A stretch of 64,000 nucleotides of DNA from Lepraria neglecta. Its lineage: Eukaryota > Ascomycota > Lecanoromycetes > Lecanorales > Stereocaulaceae. A program made the translations under genes and the position numbers. The DNA lies in NCBI GenBank assembly GCA_033220425.1, contig CM065647.1, positions 62,001-126,000 of the forward strand, in the 5' to 3' direction. Below are positions 11,671 through 22,200 of this stretch, in pieces. The notes under the pieces were generated by a model, which saw only the letters and a list, made by a program, of their open reading frames with translations, was not told the DNA's origin and searched no databases. Positions within the stretch are counted from its first letter, which is position 1, and the number at the start of each line of letters is the position of its first letter.

Positions 11671-14580
11671 TAATCTTTTGGAAAGCGCGATGGAGTTAGG
11701 GGTTTCTAGTTAATAATAATCTTAACTTTATAAAGGTTTATATATAGATCTTCTATTAATATAATTAGTCTAAGGAAGGTTATCTCTTAGACGTAGAATT
11801 CGTATTTCTTAATATCAACTTATAGTCCTACCTTCTAAAGCCTTAGTAAGACCTTTTATATATATTGCCTATACTCTTTTTCTATCTTACTATAGATTAG
11901 AATATTATCTAGATAGACTTAGCAAAAGTCGTTCAGGTATTTAAAGAGGGTATTATTTATATAGTACTAGAAGGACGTAGGTCTATTAGTTAGGCCAAAT
12001 AGTAGGATATAGTATTTAAACGCTTCGAATAAGGTAGTAAACATCGTAAGATCTTCGCTATTCGGATATATACGGAGCTTATTAAACGTAGCAATAATAT
12101 CTAGCTTTATAAGGTATTTATATCCGATTATATAAGTAAGTATTTCCTCGATAAGCGGTATAGGATAGCGGTTTCGAATCGTAAAGGTATTAAGTTTCCG
12201 ATAGTCGATATAGAAACGGAGACTTCTATTGTACTTGTAGATAAATAGAACTAGTAATATATAGAGAGCCGTACTAGATAAGATAAAGCCCTTCTTAAGG
12301 TTGTCGTCTAAGTACTCCTTTACCTTTTAGAGCTTAAATCTAGATATTAGATATAGTCGACTCTAAGGGAGCTTCTTTCTAGCTTCTAGTTTAATCTTAT
12401 AATTATATAACTAATATAGCGATAGTTCCTTTACTTTACTCCGGTTAAAGACGTCAATAAGATTATAGTACTCCTAGAGAAGCTTCTGCCTAATAGTCCC
12501 CTTCGTTACTTCCGATACTTTATAGATCTAGTCTAGTATAGATCTATTCTAGATAGTCTTCTCTATCTTAGCTATTGTTATAGAGAAGTATTAGACGTCG
12601 CGCTTCTTTTGATTCCTTATATATATATAGAATATAGGGGCGCTAATCTCAGCGATGTTAAGTTCCTTAGTTTCTTCAGGTAGTAGGAGCAGTAGTAGAG
12701 GTTTCTTCGAAGCCTTCGGGCGAGCCTAAGGAGCTCCGGTATGATTACAGCGACCCGGTAAGAAGATAATACGGTTTTTCTATATCTAGTAGGACTTTAT
12801 ACTTATTCATCTATAGCTTAGTAAGGATAATATATTAGTTAACTAGGTTAGTAATAAGTATAGATATAGTCGACTCGAGATAGTCGTAGACCTTTATAGA
12901 AGGGTAGATAGTATAGGTAATAGGTTTCTTCCGTATTTTGCCGTTATAGCTATAGAGGTAATATAGTTTGGCGAGAGGTATAGAAACGATATCTAGGTAC
13001 TTGGATAGGAGTTACGCTTCTTTTTTATTAATAAATGAATATATAGTAGTACTAGTATTAGTAAAGGCTTTAGATTAGTATTCTTTTCCTTAAGCAAGCA
13101 AGGTAATAGAGTATACAAATAATCTTCTACTATATAGATTATAGATATCTACTAATAATAAGAATAGTAAGTCCTTAAGGGCGACTTCCCTGAGGACTTC
13201 TAGTTTTCCGACTCCGAATAGCCTTTCGCCTCGCTAATATTACTATATTCCTTCTCCTCTACTTCGTCCGCTTTATCTCCGTTATTCCCTATCCTATATA
13301 TAGCTTCCTTCCTCCTCTTAGGTAGTTAGTAGTAAAATACCCTTCTTTATTATAATTATAGTATTACTTAGAGTCTTATAGCTTAGTTAGAGGTCTATCT
13401 TGGCGAGGTAATATAGAACGAGGTATAATAGACTATCGTTTCGTAGAGGGAACGTATATAGATAAGATACGCCGGGTTATAGCTAGAGGAGTTCGGGTTA
13501 ACGAGCGTATTAAAGCTAATACCATTCGCTTACGCCTCTCACTAATATAGCGCTATTGATTATCTACCTACTAATATAAGTTACTAAGCTCCTTCAAGGT
13601 ATAGAAGTTATAAAGGGTAGCTACGATCATATCTTGCAGGCGGAGATTGACTTTATCCTTTAACCTATCGATTATAGTCTCCTTATCTAGCTTTAGATAG
13701 TTAGTATATATATAGAACTAAGAGAAGAAGGTAGTAAAGGTATCGGTAGCCTTCTATCTTAGCGTCTTAAAACTACGGTATATATCGTCCTTCTTATTCG
13801 GATTCCCTATAATATCGCTCAATATACTAAAGACTTCTTCCGGATACGCGAAGTGTTTAGGATTATTCGTTCGATAGACTTGGATATACTTTACTACTAT
13901 ACCTTCTATATAAGAGATAACGTAGATTATTTGGGCAGCGTTATCCTTAAAGTGATCCTTGTTAATTATAAGCTTATCGCGAATTCGCTAGATCTAGTCC
14001 TCGATAGTAAGGTTACTATCTATCTCGTAATATAGCGATAGATCGGGTACCTTTAGTATACAAGTCTTTGAACCGCTAACTATTAAACTTAGAGTCTTCT
14101 AGTACTAGGGAGATCTATCCGCTTGTAATTCGGTAATATATACCTCCTAACGAGTATTTCGATCTTCTAGATCTATATTCTATAATTATAGCATTCGGAC
14201 CTTCTCTTAAGCCACTTTCTTCTAGTATTAGATCGATATAGTAGCGTTATTAGCTCGATCGACCTTATCGACTATATTACTCTATTCTTCGATATAGATA
14301 AGTATAGTATTACACTTCTAATAGAGTTTATTAAGGGATTATAGTAGCTAGACTAGTTAGTACTTAGCCTAGTACTATAATTAAGGTATATTACTGATAT
14401 CCTATAGAGTCTTAGCATCTCTAGCACCTGTAGATATATCTTTAGAGATTACTAATACGCGTCGGTATACTTGCGCTTATTGTAGAATGTCGTCACGTTG
14501 TTGCTCCGTATCCTAGAGTGAGGATTCGCCTAGTTAGACTCGTACTATAGCGTATATAGTCGGTTATTTTGGTATAGAGG
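11670..14580 (-). mobile_element. partial Ty3/Gypsy element G2 (gag to RT), fossil
   Basis: Minus strand. Gag with a Retrotrans_gag-like block spans about 14420-13400 and is followed by a zinc knuckle near 13370-13320. A protease-like part lies at 13200-12750. RT spans 12330-11760 and shows the YRKLNT, LFGLTN and YLDNILIYSK blocks known from Gypsy RTs. RNase H, integrase and a second LTR were not found, so this is a partial copy. It is broken many times. Confidence 0.75.
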
Positions 14581-15074
14581 TGTTTTTTCTTCAACACGGC
14601 AACTCGTATTAGCTATAGGCAGACTGGTATACCGTTTTTATACTCCGCAGAGCTCTCTAGTAGTATAGCCTTAGTAACTACTCCTGTAGTATAGACTCAG
14701 GGACCTTCCGTATCGTTTGTTTATACTCGCTAACCGGCTTACGAGCCCTATCGTTTATTTAACCTCGCTGACAAGCGTACGAGGGCGGGATAAGAAGGAG
14801 ATATGTTCTAATATTAGGGGCCTGCCTAGAGCGAGTCGATAGGGGTGTAGTATAACTAGAAGAATATATCTAAGGAGAGAAGATAGATATATAAAGCCTA
14901 CCCGTCTTGGAGACGCGCTAAGCCGCTAGCCATGAGCGATAAGCGATAATCGAACGTTCGATAACCATGCTCTATACTACGCGTATCGGTACCAATAGTA
15001 AGTAAAGGCCAAGCCGTGATATAGATAAGGAAAAGTATATACTAGCTTCTAGAATTTAAGCCTCTTTTATAGGC
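14580..15074. other. junction between G2 and a Tc1/mariner fragment; no feature resolved
   Basis: Likely contains the 5' end of G2 (LTR or leader) and its insertion point in transposon DNA. I cannot place LTR ends because no second copy is visible. Composition is less RIPped near 14940-15000. Confidence 0.25.
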
Positions 15075-15521
15075 GTTGAAATATACGGTCTACTAGAACG
15101 TCCTATATCCGCAATATATTCTTCTTTTAAATCGACGAGACTATAGGATTAAATCCGCGTTCTCTAGCCTTCTTCCGTAGCCTTTTAACTAACGTTATAT
15201 TATATAGTCTAGCCTATATAGCTACTATCTTCTCCTCTATACCGTATTCAGCTAGGGCGAGTGCTTAGAGTCGCTGCGCTATCGAATAATTGACTGAACG
15301 GCCATCTTTGGCGAGCGTCTTAAGGCTTGGGGTCTCTTCTAGGGCAGGGAGAGCTACTATAGGAGGCGAATAACGTATACGGCGTGGGCTTTCAATGATT
15401 AATGGCGCAATCGACCCATTCAGCTGCGCGACTGGACCGTACCTACGAGGATTTCTTCTTGGTGGAGCAATTGGCTAAGATTCAGGCCCAGCTGCTACAC
15501 CGCGGCGGCGAGGAGCCATTA
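15075..15521 (-). pseudogene. Tc1/mariner-type transposase, N-terminal fragment
   Basis: Minus strand from an ATG at 15521. A Pro/Arg-rich leader is followed by a helix-turn-helix-like region (about 15290-15120) ending KKARERGFNP and then a degraded GRSSRPY. That resembles the ERGF...D.PRSGRP block before the DDE domain in fungal Tc1/mariner transposases. Premature stops are of the CAA/CAG-to-TAA/TAG type expected from RIP. One frame change precedes the GRSSRPY block, and no DDE domain follows, so the gene is dead and truncated. Some of the same bases are also open on the plus strand, which I take as chance. The family call rests on remembered patterns and is moderately sure. Confidence 0.6.
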
Positions 15522-15539
15522 GTACAGTAACATCTATAG

Positions 15540-17701
15540 CCTACGGAATTCCCTATCTATATAGTACCTGATACGTATCCCTCTAAGCCTCCTGGCCCCT
15601 ATTCCTGACCCTATTGGCGGTGTTATATCGATACCGTCGATTGCAAAACCATTGGCGGGAACGCTAAGGCACTTTTGGGGTACCCTACTACACACCAAAT
15701 TTTGGTAGTAGAAGAGGTATCTAGAGAGTAATGCGTTGTCTCTGTAGTAGTACTTATATAGTCTTCCTAAAACGGCAAAGATGAAGCCGTCAGTGCCCTA
15801 TATATAGTGTTTTGCCTCCCCCCGCGTTCGTAGACTATTAACCTTATTATCGCTGTCGCTATAGGCCCTAGAAAGCGTCGTTCTAGTATGTTTAATAGGT
15901 ATACTGCCGTCGATAAAGAGCCTGCTATCGCCTAGATACCTCGCCGTCTAACCTTAAAGCCTCCTACCTCTACTACTACTACTGCTACTACTACTGCCCC
16001 TTAGACACCTGGACGTCTGATCCTTAACTCGCCAGCCCCTATATATAGACGGCTAATACTAAGGCTACTCCAGGCGCCTGAGCAGGCTAAGGAACGTCTA
16101 CCGCCGCCAAAGAAGGGTGGCAAGGCTTTAAAGCCAGCTGCTAAGAAGGCCTCTAAGAAGGCTTCTTAATGTATAAAGCAGCCCTCCCTACAGCCCGAGC
16201 AAAGCCCCTCCTATAATATAGACGACTCTTTGCATGCTCCCCGTACATTCTACTTAAGTCTACCACCGCTACCTGTCCCGTCTAGCCTCTTTTCAAGCTA
16301 GTAGTCGTCCTTAGCGTTATTCCTCAGGGCGAGAGCTTAGAAGGCAATTGATTTGGTGCTAGATATACTATCTCGAACGTCTATAGCCTTATTTCGATAT
16401 AATCTACTCGATAAGGATAATGATTCTGATGGAGCTAGGCTCGAGACTCAGTTATCCAACACTCAGACGTATTTCAATACCTAGTAGCCCCAAATAAGAC
16501 GCTATTCGTCTAAAAGCCTATTTGTAGATATCGAAGGTGAACCGAATAAGAGGTAGACGCAGGCTAGGAAGGAGATAACTTATAGGGAGGACGTTTTCGA
16601 TAAGGGTAAAGAGACTCTAAAGGATATCGATATCTTATAGTCTACGGCTGGTTAGTAATCCTACGGTTCTACTATAAATAAGAAGAAGGGGAAGGCAAAT
16701 TCGATAGACCTAGCAAGTAAGGACGAGCTCGAATCGCTAGGACGTGTTGCTTTTAAATATAAGCTTGCTATCAGATCGTTCTAGGAGAAAGATATCTAAA
16801 GTTCGATTATTCGCAGCTAGACCTTCCGGGACTATACTATCGATAGTAGTAACGACATCCTTATTAGAAACTATATATAGTTACTAGAAGGAATTCGCCG
16901 CTATATAGGCTATAGAGAGAGGCCACGCCTACTTTCGTATCTTAGTCCAAGTAATACCATTTTATAAGAAACTTACAGAGTCGAATCGACGTTCTACTAC
17001 TATCGAGACGTAGTAGAACTGATATAGTATTAAAGACGAGCTTCGAGAGTAGCAGAAGGACGGAAAGAAAGGCCTATAGATAGACTTTATATACTATTGG
17101 GCCCGTAATAGTACTAGGGAGATCTCTATAGCAGGCAAAGCGGCTGAGAAGAAGCCTAGAACGACTATTTCAGGAATAGTAAGAGGCTCTATATATATCC
17201 TAACTAATAGACTTCTTGGGGAGATGGATAAGATAAATATAGGGGAGCTTTAGAGGCAAAAACAATAGGAAATATATAATCGATAGGCTTGCAAAAGTTC
17301 TATATATAGTAATACTAGCTACTATTACTATGTATATAAGGGCGAGTATATACCCTTCCTTCTAAAGTAGTCAAAGATATAGGCAGCTACTATCCTAAGA
17401 GACACTACAGGTCGAATAAGTAACAACGAGCCTCCTATATCCCTATTCATTAAACTATAGTAGATATAGAAGAAGGAGGCTCGTAAAGAAAAGAGACGGT
17501 ATACTACTAAGACGTCTATATAGCCTATAAATATATCTGTTTATCCTTTTATAGAAGGGCAGTTTGGATAACTACCGCCTTTATATCTATATAGATATAA
17601 CTTCTAGCCTGGCTTTTAGTCTCTAATATCAGGATCCCAGTTACTAAGAGATACGAGAACGTCAGACCTAATTAAAGAACTACGCTCTAGAGACGTAGAT
17701 C
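15540..17701 (+). pseudogene. degraded repeated coding region of unknown function (5' part)
   Basis: The plus strand keeps protein-like segments: a block with VDCKTIGGNAKALLGYPTTHQ at 15637-15705, a Thr-rich run (15965-16005), a Lys/Ala-rich tail-like stretch (16105-16165, KKASKKAS), then a long charged region to 17700. The VDCKTIGG block is repeated on the minus strand at about 50090-50195, so it is part of a multicopy sequence. The region appears to continue past a solo LTR (17707-18151) into 18152-18680. I do not recognise the family. It could be a mobile-element protein or a duplicated host gene caught by RIP. Confidence 0.45.
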
Positions 17702-17706
17702 TAACT

Positions 17707-18151
17707 TGTTACGAACTATACGTACCGGTATTGTATTATAGATTGATTCTTACTAGGATAGAGGTATATAGAGCAAGAGGTAAAGCAGGCTTCAAGTGAT
17801 GCTAAGCGAGTCTGATATATAATCAAGTAATATATATTTAGTGCCTAGCCTAAGAGATCTATCGTATATAGTAAACAATTAAATAGCGAAGTTAAGCACG
17901 ATACTCCAAGTAATAAGTAGTACTCTGTATATATAGCAATAGGAAATCCCGCGAAGCATCCTTATTCAAACGAGTCGAATATCGATTCGTCTAAACCATG
18001 TCCGAGTCGAGCGAGTCGAACATCGATTCGTCTAAACCATGTCCGAGTCGAACGAGTCGAACATCGATTCGTCTAAACTAGACACTGCCAAGCCCATGCT
18101 AGTTCGTACGCCCCTAGCGTGTTCCTTCTAGTATACTCTTGGCTCGTAACA
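17707..18151. mobile_element. solo LTR of the G1-like family, TSD taact
   Basis: 445 bp from tgttacgaac to ctcgtaaca. It is flanked by taact at 17702-17706 and 18152-18156, with no internal element, so it is a solo LTR left by LTR-LTR recombination. It shares the body of the 308-731 LTR (tagattgattcttac, gcctagcctaagagatc). It also carries its own 41-bp tandem repeat at 17971-18078. Confidence 0.92.
17971..18078. repeat. 41-bp tandem repeat, about 2.6 copies
   Basis: Copies at 17971-18011, 18012-18052 and partial 18053-18078. Each begins cgagtcgaa and contains atcgattcgtctaaac. It lies in the LTR where sister LTRs have other short palindromic repeats (gagcgc blocks). Several cgagtcgaa and atcgattcg motifs are self-complementary. 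Confidence 0.9.
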
Positions 18152-18680
18152 TAACTAAGATAACTACTCGGCCCTCTCGCTCGATCTCTCGCTCAGTTAT
18201 AGTAATACCAGCCCTCTTATCCTATCGAAATAGTAGCTCTATCGAAGGCGAACTGGCTAAGTTCGTTGGATGGCTAAGCAAAAAGCACCCCGAATATATA
18301 GAATTATATAAGGAGGCTAAGGACGAGCTTATAGATTAGGGCTATACTATAGATATTATATAAGCCTAGAAGAATAATGAGTATAAGGAGTAGTGGCGTA
18401 AGCTTGGTATTAAACCTGGGATTGGCCGCTAATTGGCTAGAAACGTTAGTAGATAGAGCCGTGAGAGGCAGGTTCAAACGACTCCTTATGTTAGAGGTCT
18501 AGGAAGAACTCTCCTTTTATCGCTACCGCGGCGGGGTCTAGCAAGTAGGCCTTAGCAGACGTCCTATAAGTAGGGATATATAATTCCGTCTATTAAGACG
18601 AAAGCTTATAAAGATGAGATCTAGGATAATAACTCGGAGATCTATAATAACCCGGAGATATATAAATAAGGGGATCTATA
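18152..18680 (+). pseudogene. degraded repeated coding region (3' part) with LGIKPGIG segment
   Basis: Continues the plus-strand region interrupted by the solo LTR. An open stretch to 18339 contains AKFVGWLSKKHPEYIELYKEA and is followed by WRKLGIKPGIGR near 18395-18433. This resembles a small helical C-terminal module, but I cannot name it. Later codons are acidic and repetitive (Asn-Pro-Glu-Ile-Tyr, 18625-18670). RIP-type stops are common. Function unknown. Confidence 0.45.
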
Positions 18681-18759
18681 CTGTAGAGAGGATCTTGAAG
18701 ATCTAGACTATTTTGCAGAGACCTAAATCTATATATAGCCTAGATTTCAAGCTTTTCCT

Positions 18760-19112
18760 CTTATTATATATATAATTATATATCTCCTAAGCCTTCGCTA
18801 GCTTCTTCTTCTTCGTCTAACTCCTCTACTTATCTAACTATATTATTAATGCCCTTATATTCGATCTCTACTAAGCGGAAGAGATTATCTACTTTAATCT
18901 ATTCTTCTTGAGCCTCTACTACTAAATTTAGAAACTCTCTATATATATTATCTATTGAATAGAGCTCCGTAATATCCTAATGTCTCCTTATCCAAGCTTT
19001 TAATATAGTAAAAGATATCTTGATAGGGTTCAAATCTAGCGAATATAGAGGCAGATATTTAAGACGGACGTCTACTTCCTAATATATCTCTTTTAATTTA
19101 GGACTCTAGTAT
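18760..19112 (-). pseudogene. Tc1/mariner-type transposase, C-terminal piece
   Basis: Minus strand. The sequence right after the Gypsy insertion (19112 downward) reads SPKLKEIY, then YSLDLNPIKISF and LKAWIRRH, matching the third catalytic block of Tc1/mariner DDE transposases (normally SPDLNPIE). The catalytic Glu is Lys here (codon at 19019-19021). A GAG-to-AAG change of this sort is what RIP makes. Upstream coding lies at 30442-30878, beyond the 11.3-kb Gypsy nest. A low-complexity acidic tail follows near 18800. I could not find the terminal inverted repeat. Confidence 0.8.
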
Positions 19113-19223
19113 TGTCAAGGACAAGGAGCTTTCTATACAATTGAGTAATTGATTAGTTAGTTCTTCTAAGCAAGAGAAGCTTACTTAGCTAAAGGCTACA
19201 TGTCAAGCGCCGAGTTTTTAACA
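19113..19223 (-). repeat. 3' LTR of G3 (111 bp)
   Basis: Runs tgtcaaggacaagg to tttttaaca. It matches 30308-30436 except for transitions and an 18-bp length difference around the aagcgc repeat near 30402-30422. Confidence 0.9.
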
Positions 19224-19229
19224 AATGCC

Positions 19230-22200
19230 GGCAATAAAAAAAGATATCGGCGTCCTCGTCGTTAACTAGTTAAGAAGTAAATACTAGTTATGAATTACCT
19301 GATAAGGAACCAGCCAATAAGACTCTTCGGGCCCTCCGAAGCTATTAATCCATATATTTCCTTAGTTAAGACTTTTTAGGCCGCCCGTATTTCTTTAGCA
19401 CTACTAAAGAAGGTATATTCTAGGATTCCTTCGCATCGTCTTTTCGACGGCGTCGATTCGACTCTAGTAATAACTAGGTATATTTCTCGTATTCGTCGAC
19501 GAGCCTCTAGACATCCCCGAGAAGCTTAATATTCATCTATTTATTATACTAAATACTATAACCCTTCTATTTAATAAGGTACTCTAGCTAAACTACGACC
19601 TTTCCTAATAGAGTGCTTATTAAGGAGCTTCTCGATTTCGTATAACTTCTAGTTAGTAGTATCGCCTTCGACGAAGATAGATAGAGGCTCTTCTAGATAT
19701 ACTCGCCGAAAAGAATCTACCTTAGGATTTATATATAGTTCGAGCTATACTACTATAAAGATAGGGTGAATCTTCTAATACTTAGGAACGCCGAGTCAGT
19801 AAGCTAATCTACTAACCTTTTCTAGAACCTTAAAGAGGCTAATAAATTACTACCCGTATTTCTTGCTAGTAACTTTAGTCGCTAGTATATTATACCCGTA
19901 ATATAGCTATAGTAGCGTATATTCGCTAACTCTAAAGAACTAGAGCTAATATCTTCTATTATAGTATAGCTTCGAATTTATTTAGGCGAAGGTAACAGCG
20001 TCCACGACTTCTAGTCGAGCGATATCTTTAGATAGAACCTTTTTATTATAGGCTTCGAGGTTAAGCGGCTAGCTTAGCGTAAATCTATAGGTAATCTTAT
20101 TTAGTAACTTTCTAGTTACTATCGAGACGGCGTTATTATAACTTGCTTGGATAGTAGGTATTATTAGTAGCTATAATTCGACGCTACTAAGTATTAATAT
20201 CTAGAACCTGATAGCGACCTCTACGGTTTGGTTTATATACTTACTCGTACTATTAGTCTATAGATAATAAACTATTAAATAAAGTAATCCAATACTAAGC
20301 TTTATAAATAGAGCTTTCTAAAGATTACTAAGGAACTTATAATTACGGTCTAAGATAATAATCTTAGAAAGTCTCTAGTCAATCTTTTATAGATGCCGAA
20401 GTAGCCGTACTACCTAATCCTCTACTGAGAAATTTGACTTACTAGGAATTAATATAATCTTCCGAGAGAATTTATCTATTACTAATATAAGGATATTATA
20501 TCCTTTTATTAATAATAGTATAGTTAGGATAAAGTCGATTATTAGAGTATAGAAGGGAATAGGTAGGGTTAGGATCGACTAGAGCGAATCGTAAGGTAAA
20601 TACTAACAAGTTTAGAATAACTAATACTAGGGACAATACTAAAGAAATTCTCGGAGATAATTAGTAAGCTTATATATATACTATTATTAAGAGATACTCT
20701 TGTAGTATTTGGCAAAGCCTAGGTAACTCCCGGAATAAGCGATTTCTAGGAAGGTCTTAACATAAAATCTCGGAACGCAGAGGTAATCTAGTAAGAGAAT
20801 AGTTACCTATAGCGGCGTCGATCTTCTAGATAAGGCCTTAGGGATCCCGGATAAAAGGAAGCTAAGCGGCGTCTTCACCGGCATTCCTATTAGAATCAAG
20901 AGTGTCGATTATCTTCCGCCAGGATTTATCAGCCTAGTATCTATCGAGAATCTATTATTATAACTCTAGGCTGAGCTCGATAAGTATCGAAGTTGTATAG
21001 GCACAGCTATATAAGATATCGAGCTGTCCTTCCGTAGTGTCTTAGTCTATTATTATAGTAGCGTAGAGACGTAATAAGGTATCAGATACTACGTATTGTT
21101 TGCCAGGCTTGTAACGGAATTCTAGACTTTTAAAATGCTGGATATATTCCGAAGCTCGAATGAGGCGAAGGTTTAGCTTAGTAGTACTCGACGTTAATAT
21201 AGTCGTCTGCTTAGTAATACCTAGAGTAGTACTATAATCTATATATATAACGGTCTTCGGCGCTAACTCGACTATATATCGGGTCTTACTAAGAACCTAA
21301 ATAATACTAGCGAGCTTAAGTTCGATAGGCTAATACCTTGTCTCGATATCTTTAAGAAGACGACTAAGAAATAGAATAGGCTATAGCTGGGAGCGCGCTG
21401 GATATGCATCGGCGTGTATATAGCCTATAATATAGTAGACTATAGAGCCGAAGTCGAATTCCTTACTGGTATCAAGATTAATATATAGAGCTTATTTATT
21501 GTTAAAGTAGACGAGAAATAATAGTATTAAAAGTACCTTTTGCAGGGAGTTAAAAGCTTCTATCTCTATAGTACTTAGCTCGCTAAGATAGTTCTTCTAT
21601 ATAAAGTTCCTTCTTTTATCTCCGAATTTCGGTAAGGTTAATAGTATAGCAGTCTTGCGGTCGTGTAATAGCTTTGCGATTACCGTATAATACGGTATAT
21701 AGTTACGCAGCTAACCGGTTATTCCTAAGTACGTCTCTAGTTGTAATAATGTCGTAGGAAACGATAGTTTCAAGATAGTATAGAGCTTATCTTCGATAGT
21801 CTATAAGTCTAAGGAATTAACCTTCTAGCCGAGTAGCTAGACTAAAGGATATATAAGGAATACTTTCGCTGGATTCATCGAGATTCCTAACTCTATAAAT
21901 AGCTTAAACAGCGTACGTAGATACTTAAGATAGTCTTATAGGGTTTAAGAAAAAACGATAACGTCGTCTACGTAGGCCTTAGCGAAATCCCGGAAGCGGT
22001 ATAAAAGCCTATCGATCTGTCTCTATATATAGGCTAGGGAATTCTTATAGCCTATAATAGCGACATTAAATATCTCCTATCCTCGGTAGCTGACAACGGT
22101 AAGGCGGTAATAGTCTTCGGGATATACTCGCTATTAGTAAAAGAAACTGGCGTAATCGATAACGCTAATATAGCGATAGTTCTTAATAGCAGAGATTATA

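Noticed and set aside
18139-18339. Independent small host gene starting at 18139
   Set aside because: Its ATG-like start lies in the solo LTR; the coding sense continues from 17701 on the other side of the LTR.
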